64,000 nucleotides of DNA, taken from Niallia sp. XMNu-256 (GTDB lineage: Bacteria; Bacillota; Bacilli; Bacillales; Cytobacillaceae). This document shows, in pieces, positions 9,398-18,708 of the stretch. The position numbers and the translations under genes are program-made. The notes below the pieces were generated by a model, which was given only the letters and a program-made list of their open reading frames with translations, had not been told where the DNA came from and searched no databases. Within the stretch, counting starts at the first letter, position 1; each line of letters starts with the position of its first letter. The stretch lies in contig NZ_CP137636.1 of the NCBI RefSeq assembly GCF_036670015.1, positions 2,768,501-2,832,500 on the forward strand. The letters are read 5' to 3'.

Positions 9398-10036
9398 TTA
9401 TTTATCGATTTTTTCTAAATTTCCATTTTTGTCCATTTGAAATCTCACCTTTTGTGCGAACTCTTCATCCTTTAAGACAACCATTTTTCTTGCTCTTTCC
9501 ATAATCTCGACTAAGGCTTTATAATCATTTTCCATTGTATAAAATTCTTTTTGTAGCCTCATATTTTCAGCAGAGATTTCACTTACCCTTTCCTCTAGTA
9601 CTTTAACCTTTTCTTTATACGCTACTATGTTTTCTTCATATTCTTGCAGGTCAAGAATTCGTTCATGCATTTTATTTAAATAGACTAGTATATCAGCAAA
9701 ATTCAGTTCTTTTTGTAATGGAGGAGTTATGATTTCTTCTAAATCCTCAGTATAACTAGAAGTATCCTGTAAGATATCCTCATTTAGCTGCTCTAAATTT
9801 GAGCTTTTTTTGCCTTCTTTTCTTTGCTTTTTTGCTAATTCAATTCCTGTTTTGTATTGTTTTCGGATCGTTGAATTCCATCGAAACCCGCACGCAGCTG
9901 CGGTTCTTGAAAGTTTCTTTCCTACTTCTTCAAAAGCTTGCAGCTGGGTCCCACCTTCACGAATATAGCGGAGTACAACCTCTGCTAGAAGCAAATCTTC
10001 ATCTTGAGTCCAAGCATCTTGACGTGTGGATGACAT
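9398..10036 (-). CDS. gerR: RsfA/GerR-family sporulation transcription factor
   Basis: Transcription factor of the RsfA family; in B. subtilis the orthologue YlbO (GerR) is made in the mother cell and tunes sigma-E genes. The 212 residues begin with a Myb-like helix-turn-helix region (TRQDAWTQDEDLLLAEVVLRY through CGFRWNSTIRKQY, residues 4-60), followed by an acidic linker and a long coiled coil (about residues 110-185, EYEENIVAYKEKVKVLEERV). ATG 10036 follows TAGGAGG. The match to ylbO is by family and by position between ylbP and rpmF. Confidence 0.87.
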   Translation of the reverse strand: MSSTRQDAWTQDEDLLLAEVVLRYIREGGTQLQAFEEVGKKLSRTAAACGFRWNSTIRKQYKTGIELAKKQRKEGKKSSNLEQLNEDILQDTSSYTEDLEEIITPPLQKELNFADILVYLNKMHERILDLQEYEENIVAYKEKVKVLEERVSEISAENMRLQKEFYTMENDYKALVEIMERARKMVVLKDEEFAQKVRFQMDKNGNLEKIDK

Positions 10037-10168
10037 TCAAAATCCCTCCTAGTGTTTTTTATTCATACATATGCATCTACTAGAAAAGATAGAATGTATT
10101 AATAAATGAAATAGAACATTATTCCAAGTAACTTATTTCGAGATCGATAGAAATAACATGAACTAAAA

Positions 10169-10209
10169 AAGAAACAGCACAGGAACTTTCAGCTCCTGTG
10201 CTGTTTCTT
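10169..10209 (-). terminator. Terminator of the ylbN-rpmF operon
   Basis: Sixteen-base stem AAGAAACAGCACAGGA/TCCTGTGCTGTTTCTT with a nine-base loop, followed by a run of T on the minus strand. Confidence 0.92.
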
Positions 10210-10216
10210 CTATCCA

Positions 10217-10390
10217 TTAGTTATTAATTACTTCTTTACCTTTGTATGTTCCACATGCTTTACATACACGGTGAGCAAGTTTCATTTCACCGCAGTTTGG
10301 GCACTCAGTCATACCAGGCACCTGTAATTTAAAATGCGTACGACGCTTTCTTTTTGCCGTTTTCGAAGTTCTTCTAAAAGGTACAGCCAT
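10217..10390 (-). CDS. rpmF: 50S ribosomal protein L32
   Basis: Small basic protein of the large ribosomal subunit; 57 residues from the start [10 protein letters not shown]. Two CxxC pairs (CPNC and CKAC) form the zinc-ribbon version of L32. ATG 10390 is chosen because AAGGAGGTG lies directly before it. It is translated from the same transcript as ylbN, 75 bases upstream, the usual pairing of L32 with a YceD-family protein. Confidence 0.98.
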   Translation of the reverse strand: MAVPFRRTSKTAKRKRRTHFKLQVPGMTECPNCGEMKLAHRVCKACGTYKGKEVINN

Positions 10391-10465
10391 TATTCCCACC
10401 TCCTTAAAGAGTATTAAGAAGTTTGAAGATTAAAATAATCTTCAACCGCGTTATCAATCTCCCCA

Positions 10466-10990
10466 TTAAGAATCTGAAGATTGATCATTTTGTTCAAAAA
10501 ACTTAGCAAGACCTGCAAGACGCGGATCTACTTTGTCTTTCTTATCCTTTTTATGAATGACTTCCCAATCTTTTCCCGATTGAGGAGCACCTTCTTCTGT
10601 GCTATTCTCTGCAATCACTTGCATCGGAACCTCAAGTAGTAGGATTTCATAAATAATTGGGTTTAAATCAATCACATCCCCTTTTACTCTATGTACCTCT
10701 TCATCGGTTTCATAGTTAGGGCCATTCAATAGGAATGTTTCGATTGTGTCAACATTTATAGGATAGTCAACATCAACTAACGTACGTGAACAAGGAAGGA
10801 TAAGCTGACCTTTAATATTTAAATGAAAAGTAATCTTTGAAGAGCCGATATCTGCCATTCCGGTTACATGTATTGGTGGAACTCCCCGAATGCTTTGATC
10901 AATCTTCATAATTTCTTCAGCATTTACATACTCGTCAATTTTCAATTCCTTGCTTCGATGTTTTTGTAACTGATTTATTGTCCACTTCAT
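10466..10990 (-). CDS. ylbN: YlbN/YceD family protein (DUF177)
   Basis: A 174-residue cytoplasmic protein of the DUF177/YceD family, linked in other bacteria to 23S rRNA or large-subunit biogenesis; its exact role in Bacillus is not settled. The conserved LILPCSRTLVDVDYPI segment lies near residues 62-77 and an acidic TDEEVHRVKGDVIDLNPIIYE block near 95-115. The ATG encoding MKWTINQL follows GAGGTG at six bases, so the GTG three codons earlier, inside that site, is rejected as start. Confidence 0.9.
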   Translation of the reverse strand: MKWTINQLQKHRSKELKIDEYVNAEEIMKIDQSIRGVPPIHVTGMADIGSSKITFHLNIKGQLILPCSRTLVDVDYPINVDTIETFLLNGPNYETDEEVHRVKGDVIDLNPIIYEILLLEVPMQVIAENSTEEGAPQSGKDWEVIHKKDKKDKVDPRLAGLAKFFEQNDQSSDS

Positions 10991-11228
10991 CTGTATCACC
11001 TCAAGGCAACAAAAGTAATTATAGCTTTCAAAGAAATAATTGTCAATATTTTTTCTTTACACTATTTTAGAATCCCCTGTTGCATTTTAAGTCAATAAAA
11101 ATTAGGAAAGTTGGCTATAGTTATAACAGCACATATAGTATTCTAACCTATTATATTGTTCACAAACAATATTTTAGTTAAAATATTTTATATACAAAAA
11201 CGATTTAATTGATAAAGGGGTATTTTTA

Positions 11229-12443
11229 ATGAAAGCAGTTGGCCTAATTGTTGAATATAATCCGTTCCATCATGGACATGCCTATCATGTCAATAAAGCA
11301 AAAGAGATTACAGGTGCAGAGATTGCGATCGCCGCAATGAGTGGGAACTTTTTACAAAGGGGAGAGCCGGCCCTTATCTCAAAATGGACAAGGACTGAAA
11401 TGGCCCTACGCGGTGGGATTGATCTAGTTTTTGAATTACCTTATACTTTTGCTGTTCAAAAAGCGGATACATTTGCAAATGGGGCCTTATCCTTATTAAG
11501 TGCAGCTGAGTGTGATTATATTTGTTTTGGCAGTGAATCCGGGAATATTGAAGCTTTTTATCAGACCTACAATTTTCTAAAAAATAACAAACATAAATAT
11601 AATGAATCCGTACAGACATTTATTAAGCTCGGAAATAGTTACCCGAAGGCCATGTCCCTTGCCTATCAAGAATTAGGACCAGCCTCGAATCTTCTTGACC
11701 TCTCCAAGCCGAACAATATACTTGGTTTTCAATATGTTAGGGCGGCAATTGAAAAGCAATTACCGATAAAAATGACTACAATTACAAGAAAAGATGCTGG
11801 GTATCATGATGAGTTTTTTGCCTCCCCTTCGATTGCCAGTGCGACAAGTATACGTAAAGCACTATTTACCTTGCCTGAAGACCTTTCTGCCGTCCAACCT
11901 TATATTCCTAATCAGACATACGACTTATTATTACAATATAGGGAGCAATTTGGAGCTTTTCATAGCTGGGATATGTATTGGGATTACTTACAATTCATCT
12001 TACTCCGAACGAACGCCAACCAATTAAAGGCTATTTATGAAATCGAAGAAGGGATGGAAAACCGTATCCTTTCAAACATAAAAACATCACAATCTTTTAC
12101 TCATTTGATGGGAGCACTTAAAACGAAACGTTATACATGGACTCGCCTTCAAAGGGTCTTAACCCATATTCTTACAGGCACTACAAAAGATGAAATGAAA
12201 ATGTTAAAAGAACGTGTTACATATCTTCGCCTGTTAGGAATGACAGAAAAGGGACGTCTTTATCTAAATAGATTAAAAAAAACATGCCCACTTACAATCG
12301 TTACAAAGAGAGCATCCTTTAATAGTCCACAAATAGACATCGATTCTAGAGCAGCCGAACTTTACACTATAGGGTTACCAACTAACAGTAGACAATTTGC
12401 TCTCCAACAAGAATATTATCAAAAACCGATTTATTTAAAATAG
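11229..12443 (+). CDS. tmcAL: tRNA(Met) cytidine acetate ligase TmcAL
   Basis: Makes N4-acetylcytidine at the wobble position of elongator tRNA-Met using acetate and ATP; the B. subtilis gene is ylbM. At 404 residues it has the family length. The nucleotidyltransferase-like motif VEYNPFHHGH (residues 8-17) carries the HxGH signature, followed by AIAAMSGNFLQRGEPALISKW, a conserved substrate-site block. The C-terminal half is helical. AAAGGGG precedes ATG 11229. It is monocistronic and divergent from ylbN. Confidence 0.95.
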   Translation: MKAVGLIVEYNPFHHGHAYHVNKAKEITGAEIAIAAMSGNFLQRGEPALISKWTRTEMALRGGIDLVFELPYTFAVQKADTFANGALSLLSAAECDYICFGSESGNIEAFYQTYNFLKNNKHKYNESVQTFIKLGNSYPKAMSLAYQELGPASNLLDLSKPNNILGFQYVRAAIEKQLPIKMTTITRKDAGYHDEFFASPSIASATSIRKALFTLPEDLSAVQPYIPNQTYDLLLQYREQFGAFHSWDMYWDYLQFILLRTNANQLKAIYEIEEGMENRILSNIKTSQSFTHLMGALKTKRYTWTRLQRVLTHILTGTTKDEMKMLKERVTYLRLLGMTEKGRLYLNRLKKTCPLTIVTKRASFNSPQIDIDSRAAELYTIGLPTNSRQFALQQEYYQKPIYLK

Positions 12444-12464
12444 GAGCAACGATTATCGTTGCTC
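12444..12464. terminator. Bidirectional terminator between tmcAL and ylbL
   Basis: Nine-base perfect stem GAGCAACGA/TCGTTGCTC with a three-base loop and T-rich DNA after it on the plus strand; separates converging genes. Confidence 0.85.
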
Positions 12465-12471
12465 GTAATTT

Positions 12472-13500
12472 TTATTTTTTCGGCTTAAGATTCTCCAAAT
12501 ATGACACTGCTCCATCAAAATTGTCAACAGGGATAATTTTCATGTCTGTTTTAATATCTTTAGCTGTTTTTAAGGCAACACGATAATTAGAATCTTTAGC
12601 GCCATTTTGGTTTGGTGCAAGAAAAATCTCCGCTCCAGCTTTATCAGCGGCAATGACTTTTTGGTGTATTCCACCTATTTCACCTACTTCCCCATTAGAT
12701 GAAATCGTACCCGTTCCAGCTATGTTATACCCCTTAGTTAGGTCTTCTTTCATTAACTGATTGTAGATTTCTAGGGAAAACATAAACCCTGCGGATGGAC
12801 CGCCAATTTCCTTACTATTAACCGTCACATGGGGCTCAACAATTAATTCCTTATCATCAACAAGACCAATTCCTATTCCTACTTTTCCTTTATTTTCTCC
12901 ATCATTAAATTGATCAAGCTTCAGGCTTGTCTGATAGACTTTTGATTTTCTTTCAAAAGTTAGGACAAGTTCCTCACCTGTAGATTTTTGACTAATATAG
13001 TCCATGAACTCGGAAGATGTATGAAAATCATTGCCATCAACTTCAAAGATCCGATCAGCTGGCTCTAACTTTTTCTCTGCAGGCATACCAGGGACCACAT
13101 GAAGTACGTAAACGCCCTTATATTCATAATTCACTGGGAGACCTGCTTTCCTATAAGCAACTTCAATCGCATTTATTTTAGATGAGTCCATTAAATGAAG
13201 TTGACGAACCATATATTCTTCTTCGGTTTCATCCTCAGATCTAATCTGATCGATTGGATAGATCTCTTGATATGGACTAAATTTAGCTATTAGATAAGAA
13301 TAAATATTAGCTCTTCCCATCCTTACCGTTGTTAACATAAAACTACCTTCCTCAGTATAACCATCTTCGACTTCAATAATTGGCTCTAATTCCTTGGCCA
13401 TTCCGGGTTTAGAAATATAAAAAGGCATAAAATAAAAGCAAGGAGCTACGAGAATTATTACAACCAAGATAAGAATCCTGATTCTTTTTTTGCGTTTCAT
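12472..13500 (-). CDS. ylbL: YlbL: membrane-anchored PDZ/Lon-type serine protease
   Basis: SepM/YlbL-type protease of about 342 residues. Seen in order: basic start and one membrane anchor (MKRKKRIRILILVVIILV), a PDZ domain (about 115-195, GVYVLHVVPGMPAEKKL), and a Lon-like catalytic domain with the Ser in GGPSAGFMFSLE (about residue 236) and a Lys in HQKVIAADKAG (about 279). In B. subtilis YlbL is a DNA-damage checkpoint recovery protease that degrades YneA. ATG 13500 is used, about ten bases after AAGGGG; an earlier in-frame ATG at 13521 overlaps ylbK. Confidence 0.9.
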   Translation of the reverse strand: MKRKKRIRILILVVIILVAPCFYFMPFYISKPGMAKELEPIIEVEDGYTEEGSFMLTTVRMGRANIYSYLIAKFSPYQEIYPIDQIRSEDETEEEYMVRQLHLMDSSKINAIEVAYRKAGLPVNYEYKGVYVLHVVPGMPAEKKLEPADRIFEVDGNDFHTSSEFMDYISQKSTGEELVLTFERKSKVYQTSLKLDQFNDGENKGKVGIGIGLVDDKELIVEPHVTVNSKEIGGPSAGFMFSLEIYNQLMKEDLTKGYNIAGTGTISSNGEVGEIGGIHQKVIAADKAGAEIFLAPNQNGAKDSNYRVALKTAKDIKTDMKIIPVDNFDGAVSYLENLKPKK

Positions 13501-13505
13501 TGGTA

Positions 13506-14297
13506 CTAAGCCCCTTCCCATTCATGGATGATTTTTTTAATTTGTTCAATATGTTTGCGAGCTTCTTCTTCTCCCATTATAATAATTTCCTCTATGTTGG
13601 TAAAAGCCCTAGCACTGTACTTTTCTACTTGCGGGCGAATCATAACATCTGATGCGAATTGCCGATTTTCTACTAACTCCATTTGCATAATATCTAAACT
13701 TTGCATAATAACATCATAAATGTTTGAGATTTCGGCATCCCTTTTCACCCGTGAAACATCAACAGCTATGACAAGATCCGCTCCCATTTCTTTTACAACA
13801 GATACCGGGACACGATCAATTACCCCTCCATCTACTAGCAAACGGCCGTCTTTTTTCTCAGGAACAAAAATCCCTGGGATCGATATGCTCGAACGGACCG
13901 CTTCAGCAATCGGGCCTTCTGTAAATACAATTTTCTCGCCTTTCATTAAATCTGTCGCAACAACCGCAACAGGGATATTCAATTCCTCAAGTTGTTTTCC
14001 TTTTGTAAATAAACGAATTAAATCTTTAATTCTCTTGCCAGCAACAAACCCCATTCTAGGTACAGTAAGGTCCAAGTAATACTTTCGTTTAAAGGAAGTA
14101 GCCAATTTATAAAGACGATTTAGATCTAATCCACTAGCATAGAAACAAGCAACTAGTGACCCCATGCTGCTCCCTGCAATATAATCAATTGGTATCTTAT
14201 TTTCAACCAACACTTTTATTATGCCCAAATGAGCAAAACCGCGTGCTCCCCCAGACCCAAGCGCCAAACCAATTTTAGGCCGATCCAAATCCTCCAC
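13506..14297 (-). CDS. ylbK: Patatin-like phospholipase family protein YlbK
   Basis: Serine esterase or lipase of the RssA/patatin family, 263 residues. The oxyanion-hole glycine motif ALGSGGARGFAHLG is at residues 12-25, the nucleophile elbow GSSMGS (Ser about residue 43) follows, and the catalytic aspartate is in LLVDGGVIDR (about 155). No signal peptide is seen, so it is cytoplasmic or membrane-peripheral. Natural substrate unknown. It abuts ylbL downstream, suggesting a two-gene unit. Confidence 0.9.
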   Translation of the reverse strand: MEDLDRPKIGLALGSGGARGFAHLGIIKVLVENKIPIDYIAGSSMGSLVACFYASGLDLNRLYKLATSFKRKYYLDLTVPRMGFVAGKRIKDLIRLFTKGKQLEELNIPVAVVATDLMKGEKIVFTEGPIAEAVRSSISIPGIFVPEKKDGRLLVDGGVIDRVPVSVVKEMGADLVIAVDVSRVKRDAEISNIYDVIMQSLDIMQMELVENRQFASDVMIRPQVEKYSARAFTNIEEIIIMGEEEARKHIEQIKKIIHEWEGA

Positions 14298-14493
14298 TCT
14301 CCCATCTTATTAGATAGCTGGATAAAGCCAATTCGCTCTAATTCTCTATACAATCTTATGGTCTATTTTCCCATTCTATGAGTATATTGATGTTAGTAGG
14401 GTTTCTTCCTTATTCAAACAAGGATTAGAACAGGACAAGACTGAAGAGTACCTTCAATAATTAACCATTCTACAGCTTGAGGGAGGATCATAC

Positions 14494-15717
14494 GTGTTTC
14501 ATTCAAAATTAAAAACCATTGTATTAGCAGTAACCTCAACGTTATTAGCCTTATCCATTATTGCCTTTCCTCAAGAATCAGTATCTGCTTCCATTCGAGG
14601 TTTGGATACATGGCTTGAAATTGTTTTCCCATCCTTATTACCTTTCTTCATTGTATCCGAATTGCTGATTGGTTTTGGGGTTGTGAAATTTATCGGAATG
14701 CTATTAGAACCCTTCATGAGGCCTCTATTCCGTGTCCCTGGTGTAGGTGGTTTTGCGTGGGCAATGGGAATGGCTTCTGGCAATCCTGCTGGAGCCAAAA
14801 TTACTTCAAGGCTTAGACAAGAGGGACAAGTTAGTAAGATTGAAGCAGAACGATTAGTGGCATTCACGAATTCTTCAAATCCATTGTTTATTTTTGGCGC
14901 GGTCTCGGTTGGTTTTTTTGGTAACGCAACACTTGGCATCGTCCTTGCTGTCGCTCATTATCTGGGAAATATTACAGTTGGAATCATCATGAGATTTTAT
15001 GGAGATAACAGTACCAAAAAAACCGATTCTGATCAAAAGCGCCAATCTATTAAAAACGCATTGTCCGCACTTCATCAAGCACGAATTAAAGATAAACGCC
15101 CAATCGGAAAGTTATTAGGTGATGCGGTAATGTCTTCGATTCAAACATTGTTAATGATTGGTGGCTTTATTATTCTATTCTCAGTAATTAACAAATTATT
15201 ATATCATCTACATATCTCTTCATTTTTAGCAATAGGATTAGAAGTTATCTTGAGCCTTTTTCAATTTCCAATCGAGTTAAGTATTCCTTTGTTTTCAGGT
15301 TTATTTGAAATGACAATCGGAAGCCAGCTAGTAAGCGGAGTACAAGAATCAACGCTCATGCAGCAAGCCATTATTGTCAGTCTTCTACTTGGTTTCGGTG
15401 GTTTAAGTATACATGCACAAGTAGCCAGTATATTAGCACAAACAGATATAGGATTTAAGCCATTTTTTATTGCTAGAATCATGCAGGGTCTTTTTGCAGC
15501 GATTTATACTTTCCTATTATGGAATCCGCTATATGAACAGTTAATCAAAGGTGAGCAGCCTTCCAACTCTATTCCTGTAAATCTATTGATCGAAGGACCG
15601 TTCTTCACGAACATGACAAATCGACTTGTTGAGTTTGGAGGGATCTTTACCATTTCAATGTTAGCTCTGTATGTGCTTCTATATGCTAAAAAGATGGCTT
15701 ACAGTAAGAAAAGTTAA
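14494..15717 (+). CDS. ylbJ: Sporulation integral membrane protein YlbJ
   Basis: Polytopic membrane protein of 407 residues with about eight to ten helices, nucleoside-transporter-like in its GxxG segments (MASGNPAGAKITSRLRQEG, about residues 90-108). In B. subtilis ylbJ is a sigma-E gene needed for full spore resistance; it is related to SpoIIIAE-era membrane proteins only loosely. The start is GTG 14494, six bases after GGGAGG. It stands alone on the plus strand between ylbK and coaD. Confidence 0.88.
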   Translation: MFHSKLKTIVLAVTSTLLALSIIAFPQESVSASIRGLDTWLEIVFPSLLPFFIVSELLIGFGVVKFIGMLLEPFMRPLFRVPGVGGFAWAMGMASGNPAGAKITSRLRQEGQVSKIEAERLVAFTNSSNPLFIFGAVSVGFFGNATLGIVLAVAHYLGNITVGIIMRFYGDNSTKKTDSDQKRQSIKNALSALHQARIKDKRPIGKLLGDAVMSSIQTLLMIGGFIILFSVINKLLYHLHISSFLAIGLEVILSLFQFPIELSIPLFSGLFEMTIGSQLVSGVQESTLMQQAIIVSLLLGFGGLSIHAQVASILAQTDIGFKPFFIARIMQGLFAAIYTFLLWNPLYEQLIKGEQPSNSIPVNLLIEGPFFTNMTNRLVEFGGIFTISMLALYVLLYAKKMAYSKKS

Positions 15718-15730
15718 TATATTCTAAAAA

Positions 15731-15800
15731 ATGGTGTCCAGGATCCCTTAAGATGAAGTCTCTGACTACTACTCTTATTTTTTAGGATTCTAGACACCAT
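15731..15800. terminator. Terminator between ylbJ and coaD, shared ATGGTGTC stem
   Basis: Arms ATGGTGTCCAGGATCC (15731-15746) and GGATTCTAGACACCAT (15785-15800) pair with two mismatches or wobbles. On the minus strand the stem is followed by TTTTTT, so it ends the coaD transcript; it may also stop ylbJ. The same stem occurs at 6420-6496. Confidence 0.75.
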
Positions 15801-15834
15801 ATATATAAATTTTTCCTTTTTTAATCATGTACGA

Positions 15835-16329
<495 letters not shown>

Positions 16330-16884
16330 CTACTCCTCTCCTGTGTATAGACTTAAAGCGATTATTCCATAATTTTCACTTTTTCTTTTAACCAAGCTTC
16401 CAACTACTTGGGGTAATTCAATATCAGACGAGTGCTCACATACAATCGTTCCAGTTGAGTCTAGCAATTGATGTTCATGTATGAAATCTAATAATTTTGC
16501 TAACTGCTGTTGTTTGTATGGAGGATCCAAAAATATATAATTTAGACTAATCTGTCTTTTTTCGATAACCTTAATAGCTCTCAGTGCATCATTTCGATAA
16601 ATTTCAACCTTATCATCTAGTCCACAACTATGTATATTCTCACGTAAGGTTCCGATAGCCTTTGCATCTCGATCAACAAAAATGACATGATCCAAACCTC
16701 TGCTTAACGCTTCAATTCCAAGACCTCCGCTTCCGGCAAACAAATCCAATCCGTATCCTCCATCAAAATAAGGGCCTATCATGTTAAACATGGCTTCCTT
16801 TACCTTATCTGTCGTCGGTCTAGTTGAACTTCCTGGAACGGCTTTTAATCCCTTGCCTTTAAGAATTCCTGAAACAACTCTCAT
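16330..16884 (-). CDS. rsmD: 16S rRNA (guanine966-N2)-methyltransferase RsmD
   Basis: SAM-dependent N2-methylation of G966 in 16S rRNA; 184 residues. The N terminus MRVVSGILKGKGLKA and RPTTDKVKEAMFNMI are diagnostic; the SAM motif LDLFAGSGGLGIEALSRG is at about residues 46-63 and the catalytic FLDPPYK at about 128. The gene (ylbH in B. subtilis) is preceded by a structured leader at about 17030-17103 and followed at nine bases by coaD. Confidence 0.97.
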   Translation of the reverse strand: MRVVSGILKGKGLKAVPGSSTRPTTDKVKEAMFNMIGPYFDGGYGLDLFAGSGGLGIEALSRGLDHVIFVDRDAKAIGTLRENIHSCGLDDKVEIYRNDALRAIKVIEKRQISLNYIFLDPPYKQQQLAKLLDFIHEHQLLDSTGTIVCEHSSDIELPQVVGSLVKRKSENYGIIALSLYTGEE

Positions 16885-17029
16885 CTATATCACCACTACC
16901 ATTCATTGTCCTATTTTTTATTATTAATCCTATCACATTAGTTACCATTATCCAATGTAGATAAGAAAATAAGTTAGGAAAAATGATTTTATATGTATAA
17001 GAGATTCTGTATCCGGTCATAATAATATT

Positions 17030-17103
17030 AACAACATCATTCGAGGATGTTGTTGCCAACCGCGGAGAAGACTTACGTTTCCCCATAAGTTCTTCCTCCG
17101 GTT
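17030..17103 (-). ncRNA. ylbH leader-like structured RNA upstream of rsmD
   Basis: Two adjacent hairpins. The first in transcription order spans 17103-17058: arms beginning AACCGGAGGAAGA and ending TCTTCTCCGCGGTT pair over about 17 bases with one bulge and one mismatch, leaving a ten-base loop. The second is a perfect nine-base stem AACAACATC/GATGTTGTT (17054-17046 and 17038-17030). Position directly before rsmD (ylbH) matches the ylbH leader motif reported from comparative work on Bacillus. The first hairpin masks a GGAGG and an ATG at 17086 that opens a doubtful 75-codon frame. Confidence 0.65.
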
Positions 17104-17149
17104 TCTCCTCTCCCTTTACCTTCAATCCTCAATAAGGATATAGAAGGAC

Positions 17150-17172
17150 CCTGCATTCAGTTGCAGGGCTTT
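17150..17172. terminator. Hairpin with plus-strand T-run between ylbG and the ylbH leader
   Basis: Stem CCCTGCA/TGCAGGG followed on the plus strand by CTTTTTTT. On the minus strand, where the neighbouring genes run, the tail is only TCCTTCTAT, so it is a weak terminator for ylbG and a strong one for any plus-strand transcript from this gap. Confidence 0.55.
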
Positions 17173-17277
17173 TTTTATTCGCAAAAAAAGACGCCACTAC
17201 AAGAAAACCATCGTACATACATATGAATCGTGTTAGATGATGACTCTATACCTACGGCTTCCTTTTTGTTTCGTCCT

Positions 17278-17553
17278 TTAAATCCCCATCTTATAGTCAT
17301 ATTCTTTTGCTTTATCTGGCTTAGAATTTTCATATTCGATTTTAAGAAAAGGTTTGTAAGAAGGCTCTACTTTTTTTACGAATGAGAATGTATTTAACTT
17401 TGCTGTCAATTCCTCAATGTCAACTTGATTACAATAAAGGACCGCATACTTTAACCTTTTTGAAACATAATGGACATTTCCAAATCTTCTTAACATTTTA
17501 GCTTGTTTAACTGAATTCAACCAAACAATTAATCCTTGTCGTTGACTTAACAT
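17278..17553 (-). CDS. ylbG: YlbG family protein (DUF2129)
   Basis: A 91-residue cytoplasmic protein of unknown function. The segment [20 protein letters not shown] at the N terminus and [20 protein letters not shown] after it mark the DUF2129 family. ATG 17553 follows AGGGG. It is between ylbF and rsmD as in B. subtilis. Confidence 0.9.
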   Translation of the reverse strand: MLSQRQGLIVWLNSVKQAKMLRRFGNVHYVSKRLKYAVLYCNQVDIEELTAKLNTFSFVKKVEPSYKPFLKIEYENSKPDKAKEYDYKMGI

Positions 17554-17635
17554 TACATTTCCCCTCTAATTTATTCTTTTTTCAGTTTACCATAAAGTAG
17601 GAAACCTGTTCAATATACCAAGCAAAACAAACTTA

Positions 17636-17661
17636 GGGATTTCTTCAAATGAAGAAATCCC
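17636..17661 (-). terminator. Terminator-like hairpin after ylbF
   Basis: Eleven-base perfect stem GGGATTTCTTC/GAAGAAATCCC with a four-base loop; the minus-strand tail TAAGTTTGTTTTG is T-rich but broken. Confidence 0.7.
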
Positions 17662-17669
17662 TTCCAGTT

Positions 17670-18113
17670 TCACGCAGAACAGCCACAGCCACCACCTGAG
17701 CCACAACCTCCGCCACAACTTGTGCTTTCAAAAAATGGATTGCCAGTAGGAACTTTTATTTGTTGAGACACAGAATGACCAACGATCACACTAATTTCAT
17801 CGAGTAAACTTTGTATTTCGGTTTCTATCCTTCTAAATTGTGCGATGTTTTCATCTAAGTCCATCTCTCGTTTTATATCACGGACTTTTTTCATGATAGC
17901 ACTATAATCTGGATGATACTTTCCAAACCGCTGAACGTCTTCGTATTGCTCTTTAACTTTGACAAAATTACGAATCTTATCCTGTGTTTCTCGATTAGTC
18001 TTTATTTTATATATACACCGGAAATATTTCTCTGCAATTTCCGATTGCAAAATCATGTTTGAAATTTCTTCTGCCTTATCCAAAATCAACACTCTTTCAA
18101 TTGTAGCAAGCAT
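17670..18113 (-). CDS. ylbF: YlbF/YmcA family regulator (RicF)
   Basis: Helical protein of 147 residues; in B. subtilis YlbF (RicF) joins RicA and RicT in a complex that affects RNase Y-dependent mRNA maturation, competence, biofilm and sporulation. The YlbF/YmcA core is residues 10-115 (IRNFVKVKEQYEDVQRFGKY). The last 20 residues are a glycine-cysteine tail with four cysteines (SCGGGCGSGGGCGCSA), consistent with the iron-sulphur clusters reported for the complex. ATG 18113 has GGAGGTG upstream. Confidence 0.92.
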   Translation of the reverse strand: MLATIERVLILDKAEEISNMILQSEIAEKYFRCIYKIKTNRETQDKIRNFVKVKEQYEDVQRFGKYHPDYSAIMKKVRDIKREMDLDENIAQFRRIETEIQSLLDEISVIVGHSVSQQIKVPTGNPFFESTSCGGGCGSGGGCGCSA

Positions 18114-18183
18114 TCGCTCACCTCCACATCATATTTTAACATGAAATGGATTAAATGAAAAATTTGCAGATAAATATATAGCT

Positions 18184-18597
18184 CTATTTGATTTTTACAT
18201 TAAATTCCTTAGAAACGGTAGCTTTCACTGATAGTTCGGTTTGTAAAACTAACTTAATATGATGGTTCCCAGGCTTTAATCCTTTTATAATAAAGGCTGC
18301 CTGATTAACCTCTTCTCTTTTTATCCCATCGATATAAACGATAATTTTAGCTTCTTTTTCCCGAAAAGAAGTTCCCTCTACGATACACTCGATGAAAAGA
18401 TCTTTATCTTTAATATGATGTTTCACAAAAAAAGAATTCTCTTTGTTATCCTGTTCTTCAAAACTTGAAGCGGCTGCTTGTATTTCTCCATATAAAGAAA
18501 AGTTTTGATTCGTTTGAGGTGGTTCCGGCTTATCACTTTGACAGGCACCCATTATAAATAAAAGGGGAAAAAAGATCGGAATCAATTTCTTTTTCAT
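18184..18597 (-). CDS. Putative lipoprotein, function unknown
   Basis: A 137-residue exported protein. The signal peptide ends in a lipobox, IMGAC, with Cys at about residue 19, followed by a Pro-rich linker (PEPPQTNQ). The mature part looks like one beta-sandwich domain; IYVDGIKREE and GLKPGNHHIKLVLQTELSV suggest a PEGA- or Ig-like fold. AAGGAGCGG precedes ATG 18597. It sits between ylbE and ylbF and I know no named B. subtilis counterpart at this spot. Confidence 0.75.
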   Translation of the reverse strand: MKKKLIPIFFPLLFIMGACQSDKPEPPQTNQNFSLYGEIQAAASSFEEQDNKENSFFVKHHIKDKDLFIECIVEGTSFREKEAKIIVYIDGIKREEVNQAAFIIKGLKPGNHHIKLVLQTELSVKATVSKEFNVKIK

Positions 18598-18708
18598 CGT
18601 AACCGCTCCTTACACTTTCCACAAAAGTGTTTTGATTTGTTGTCATTCGTGACTTGCTCTTATTGTTTACATAAGAGTACATTTTTCATGCATGTGTAAA
18701 CAAATAAG

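Noticed and set aside
16859-17125. 88-codon minus-strand frame upstream of rsmD
   Set aside because: It overlaps rsmD by 26 bases and coincides with the ylbH-type leader hairpins; no family similarity seen, so kept only as a doubtful leader frame.
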